64,000 nucleotides of DNA from assembly GCF_042477335.2 (NCBI RefSeq), contig NC_091255.1, forward strand, positions 26,390,501-26,454,500, read 5' to 3'. The stretch comes from Ovis canadensis (lineage: Eukaryota; Chordata; Mammalia; Artiodactyla; Bovidae). Made by a program: the position numbers and the translations under genes. This document shows, piece after piece, positions 52,801 through 58,800 of this stretch; within the stretch, counting starts at the first letter, position 1, and each line of letters opens with the position of its first letter. Under the pieces are notes generated by a model that searched no databases, was not told the DNA's origin, and saw nothing but the letters and a program-made list of their open reading frames with translations.

Positions 52801-55800
52801 GCCATTGCCTTCTCCAAGCCATTCCACTAGTCCTGCTTAATCAGTTGGCTTCTCTGAGCTGGAAGGGGGCTTGGAAAGACTGTAACTTGGCCTTTTCAAG
52901 TTTTTCAGCCATAGAACTTTTTCTAAAATAAATCATTAGGATTTCCCTTAGCGGCCCAGCGGTTAGGACTCCATGCTTCCACTGTACGGGCCACGGGTTC
53001 AGTTCCTGGTCAGGGAACTAAGATCCTTCATGCTGTGCAACCAAAAAAAAACCACAAGAATTTATAATGAATATCCATGGAAGCCAATCAAATGAAACAG
53101 ATAAACCAATAAAAGCAGGGGTGGGCCTCAAAGCGTGCCTTCCCACACTATACTCTGTTCTCAGGGTCTGAAAACATTTTGAGCACTCCCTGATGCTAAG
53201 AAGGCAAAGGAAAAACAAATGTTTCCTTTCATAACTGATGAGAGGAAGAAAAATGATACCAACAATCTGGTCCCATAGTAGCTGTAGCTGTAGTCACATG
53301 TAGATATTAAAATGAATTAAAATTAGGACTTCAGGGACTTCTCTGGTGGTCCAGTGGCTAAGACTCGGTGCTTCCAATGCAAGGGGCCCAGGTTTGACCC
53401 CTGGTCAAGGATCTAGGTCCCATAGCTGCACGAAGTTCCTGCACGCCACAAGGAAGACCAAAGATCCTGAGTGCAGCAACTAAGACCCATCACAACCAAA
53501 TAAATAAGCAAAATTTTTTTTAAAAGAGACTTTCGTTCCTTGGCACACGTAGTCCCATTTCAGTACTCAGTGGCCATCTGTGGCTAGTGGTTAGGGTGTT
53601 GGACAGATACAGACAGAACATTTCCATCACTGACAAAAGTTCTAATAGACAGTCTTCTCTAGAGGGAAATTTGATCTTATTTATTAAAACATTGACTGCT
53701 TCGCTCTAACCCACAATTTCACATCTCAGAATCTATCTGAGAAAGCAACTGCATTACTATGCAAATATATATGTCAAAAGAGGTTTTACTACCATGTTGC
53801 TTATATTAGTTAAAAAAAATTATTTCAATGTCCATCAATGATAACGGGTTAAATAAATAAATCATGGCACATCCACACAACGAAATATCACAGAATTGTT
53901 TAAGGAAAATTTAAATCAATATTACTAATATGAAAAAATATCCATGATATCCACGTGTAAGAAATACCAAGTACTAGGATAGGATATATAGTAGGAACCT
54001 ATTAATGCAAAAATTGTACACACATATATATCCATATGCTACCTGCATATAGTGTATATATGATGTACATAAACTATATGTATATATCTTTATTTGCACA
54101 TACATAGGAAGTATGGACAGATTCAGGCCAACACTCTTCATAACGGCTTTCTTGAACGATTGCTAGAAGAATATTTCCTTTTAAAATATTTACTATGAAA
54201 AATACTAAAAATACAAAAAAGTATATTTTGACAATATTGTTCCTTAAAAGGAAATTTATTTTAAAAATATGACATTACTAATAAAGTCAAAATCCCTTTA
54301 ATTACTACTTACCCTGTCCCTTCCCCTCCTCCATTTCCCACAGTCAATCACTGTCATGAGTTTGATGTTCATCTTTCTAGCTCACTTCTTATACTTTTAT
54401 ACACACATACACATGCTTATGAACATACATGTGTCATGTGGCTTTGATTTACATAAATGGTATCATATAATATAACTCATTCTACATCTTACTTTTGTCA
54501 CACAACCTTGTAGTTTTTGGTTCTATCCATGTTGAAATAAATCCACCTACTCAGCTCTTGTAAATGACTAAACCAAAAGTTATCCATTTATTTTCCTGGT
54601 GACAAATATTGGGATCGTTTGTAATTTTTTGCTGCAGTCAGCTGGCATCCCTGGTATACATCTGTAAGGGTGTCTCTAGGTCACAGTACATACTCAGGAA
54701 TGGAATTGCTATCTTATAAGTGTATGCATCTTTGACTTACTGAAAACTGCCAAATTATTTCACTAACTAGCTCTCCACAGTGGTTGCACCAATATTTACT
54801 TCCAACAATAACACAATAGTTTTCCTTTCTCCATATCCTCACCAACACTTGATGCTGCCAGTTTTTTAACATTTTGCCAACACGGTGAGTTTGACTGACT
54901 CTCAATTTGTTGTTAATTTTCACTTACTCAACTTAACTGAGGTATAATTTATAAGCAATAAATGGAACTCATTTTAAGAGTACAGTTTTTTGACAAGCGT
55001 ATATACTCACGTAACCACCACCACAATCAAGACACACAACATCAGGAACTTCCCTGGTGGTCCAGTGATTAAGAATCCCCCTTGCAATCCAGGGGACGAA
55101 GGCTCAGTCCCTGGTCAGGGAACTAAGATCCTACATGCCGCAGAGCAACCAAGTCCAGGAGCCACAACTACTGAGCTGGTGTGCTCTATAGCCCATGGTC
55201 CCCAGCAAGAGAAGCCACCAGAGTGAGGAGCCCGTGTAACACTAGAGAGTAACTCCTAATAAAAAATAAAAAATTTAAAAATTTTTTTTTAAAAAAAGAG
55301 TAACTCCTGCTCGCCACAACTAGAGAAAGCTTGAGTGCAGCAGTGAAGACCTGGCACAGCCAAAAACAAGGAATAAATAAGTATTAAAAAAAAAAAGAGG
55401 CACAATCTCTATCCCCTCCCCAAGGACTGATGTTGAAGCTGAAACTCCAATACTTTGGCCAACTGATGGGAAGAACTGACTCATTTGGAAAGGCCCTGAT
55501 GCTGGGAAAGATCGAAGGCTGGAGGAGAAGGGGACAACAGAGGATGAGATGGTTAGATGGCATCACCGACTCAATGGACATGCGTTTGGGGAAACTGCAG
55601 GAGTTGGTGATGGACAGGGAGGCCTGGCGTGCTGCAGTCCATGGGATCGCAGAGAGTCGAACGTGACTGAGCGACTGAACTGACCCGAACTGAATTGGTT
55701 TTGGTTGCATGACTTGAATTGACCAATAGCAGGCAGTTCCTGGCCTAAGCTTTGGGGCCTGGCAGCATCCTTGTTTGCTTGGGGGAAGTCGGCCGCCATG

Positions 55801-58800
55801 CTGTAACAAAGCTTGAGCTGGACTCCTGAATGAGGAACATTCACAGAGAGAAAAGCCACAAGGGAGCAAAGCACGAGACACGTGAGTGAAGGTTTTCTGG
55901 GTCTCCTAGCCGAGCCCAGGAAAATGAAGCAGAGGGAATGACCCAGCTGAAGTCACAGGGAGTGCCCTGCAGCAGCCACCACCTGCTCAAATTCCTGACC
56001 CTAGAGGATTATGAGACACAATCAACTGTTATTTCAAGCCACTAAGTTTCACGGTTGTGTGTCACTCAGTAACAAATACCTAAAATACTCAGTCCTTAGA
56101 CATCTTTTTTCATCCATCCCCACCACCCCCCACCTCGGTGATTCCAACCAGTCCTGTTGCTTAACCAGTTTGCATGCTGCTGACTCCAGCTCAAAACTTT
56201 CCCCAAACCTCTAGACTCAGAACTTCTGAGAACCTCTTCCTCAGTCTCTACGTGGATGACTAATAAGCATCTCAAATGAAAAAGGACTCATGATCATCCC
56301 CTTAGGGAGCTAAATCTTTGCCATCTCAGCAAATGACAAACTAACCTCATAGTTGCATAAGGCAAAAAATCTGGGATGCATTCTTATTTTTTGCTGTGCT
56401 GGGTCTTCACTGCTGCCCTTGGGCTTTCTCTAACTGAAGCGAGAGGAGGCTACTCTCTCTAGTTGCGTGGGCTTCTCACTGCGGTGTCTTCTCTTGTTGT
56501 GGCTCACAGGCTCCGGAGCACTTGGCTCAGTAGTTGTGGCACACAGGCTTAGTTCTTCACAGCACATGGAATCTTCCTGGAGCAGAGATCAAACCTGTGT
56601 CTTCGGCACTGGCGGGTGGATTCTTAAGCATTGGACCACCAAGGAAGTCCTGTGGATCATTCTTGATCCCTCTCACTTTCACACCCCGTGTCCAGTCCTT
56701 CGGTAGATCTCATTGGCTCTATTTCCAAAATGCAAGCAGACCACTTTTAACCATCTCCAACACCATTGTCCCGATCTTGGATTATTGTAGTAGCTTCCTA
56801 ACTGGTTTCTCTGCTTCTACTCTTGCCTCCTCCTGCCCCACTCTTGCCCAAGTAGCAGCCAGAGTGTCTCTTTTTAAAAGTTTTAGTCAAAGCTTATCAC
56901 TTTTCTGCTCAAAACCCTCCTGCGTGCATGCTAAGTCACTTCAGTCGTGTCTGATTCTTTGCGATGCTATGAATCATAGCCCACCAGGCTCCAAAGTCCA
57001 GGGGATTCTCTAGTTAAGAACATTGGAGTGGGTTGCCATGCCCTCCTGCAGGGGATCTTCCTGACCCAGGGATAGAACGTGGGTCTCTTACATCTCCTGC
57101 CTTGGTAGGCAGGTTCTTTACCACTAGTGCCACCTGAGAAGCCCCCAAACCCACGTATGTCTTCCCAATAGCAGAGTCAAATCCAAACACAGACATTTTT
57201 TGTAAAAATATTCATAATGAAAAAGAATATTAAGAAATAAGATGTAACTTAAAAAAAAATCATATACCCAATAAGGGCCTTGTATATAGACTATATAAAT
57301 AACTATTACAGCTCAAAAAGAAAAACAAATAACATAATAAAAATATGAGAAAAGGCTGTGAATAGACATTTCTACAAAGAAGATGTGCAACTGGCCAGTA
57401 AGTACATGAGAAGACACACAACATCACTAGCCATCGAGGACATGCAAATCGAAATCACAATGAGATATTATTTTGTACCCATTAAGATGGCTATGATCAA
57501 AAGGACAGATAATAACAAACATTGGTGAGGATGTGGAGAACCCTCATACATTGTTGGTGGGAATGTAAAATGGTGCAGCTACTTTGGAAAAATTCCTCAA
57601 AAAATTAAACAAAGAGTTATTACCATATGACTCAGCAGTTCCACTCCTAGGGAGAATTACCCAAGAAAATTGGAAACGTAGATTCACATAAAACCTTGTA
57701 CATGAATGTTCATAGCAGCATTATTCATACTAGCCCAAAAGTGGAAACAACTCAACTGTCTATCAGCTGATGAATAAATAAGTGAAATATGGTATATCCT
57801 TACAGTGGAATATTACTTGGCAATAAAAAGAAATGAAGTACTGATACATGCTACCACATGAATGATCCTTAAAAACCTAATGCTAAATGAAGGGAGTCTG
57901 CTATAAAAGACCACATATTTGTATGAAATGTCAAGAACAGGCAAATCTGACAGTAGATTAGTGGTTGCCTAGGGCAAGGGGCAGAGAAGGCAATGGCACC
58001 CTACTCCAGTACTCTTCCCTGGAAAATCCCATGGACGGAGGAGCCTGGTGGGCTGCAGTCCATGGGGTCACTGAGGGTTGGACACGACTTCACTTTCACT
58101 TTCACTTTTCACTTTCATGCATTGGATAAGGAAATGGCAACCCACTCCAGTGTTCTTGCCTGGAGAATCCCAGGGATGGGGGAGCCTGGTGGGCTGCCAT
58201 CTATGGGGTCACACAGAGTCGGACACGACCGAAGCGACTTAGCAGCAGCAGCAGCAGCAGCAGCAGGGCAAGGGGAGGGCTTCCCTGGTGATTCAGTGGT
58301 AAAGAATCCACCTGCCAAGCAGCAGACCTGGGTTCCACCCATGAGTCGGGAAGACCTCCTGGAGTAGGAAATGGCAATACCCTGGGAAACCCCATGGACA
58401 GAGGAGCCTGGCGGGCTATAGTCCACGGAATTGCAAAGAGTCAAACAGGACTGAGCGACTAAACAACAGGGCTGGGGGAGGCTAGTAGAGTGGAGAACTA
58501 GAGCTCACACATGTTCTTTTCAGGGTAATGAATGAAAATGTTCTAAAATTGACTGTGGTGAAAGTCGCACAACTCCACGAGTATACTAAAAGCTATTCAT
58601 TACATACTTCAAACAGGTGAACTTCAAAGAGCTGACTCGTTGGAAAAGACCCTGATGCTGGGAAGGATTGAGGGCAGGAGGAGAAGGGGACGACAGAGGA
58701 TGAGATGGTTGGATGGCATCACCGACTCAATGGACATGGGTTTGGGTGGACTCCGGGAGTTGGTGATGGACAGGGAGGCCTGGCGTGCTGCAGTTCATGG

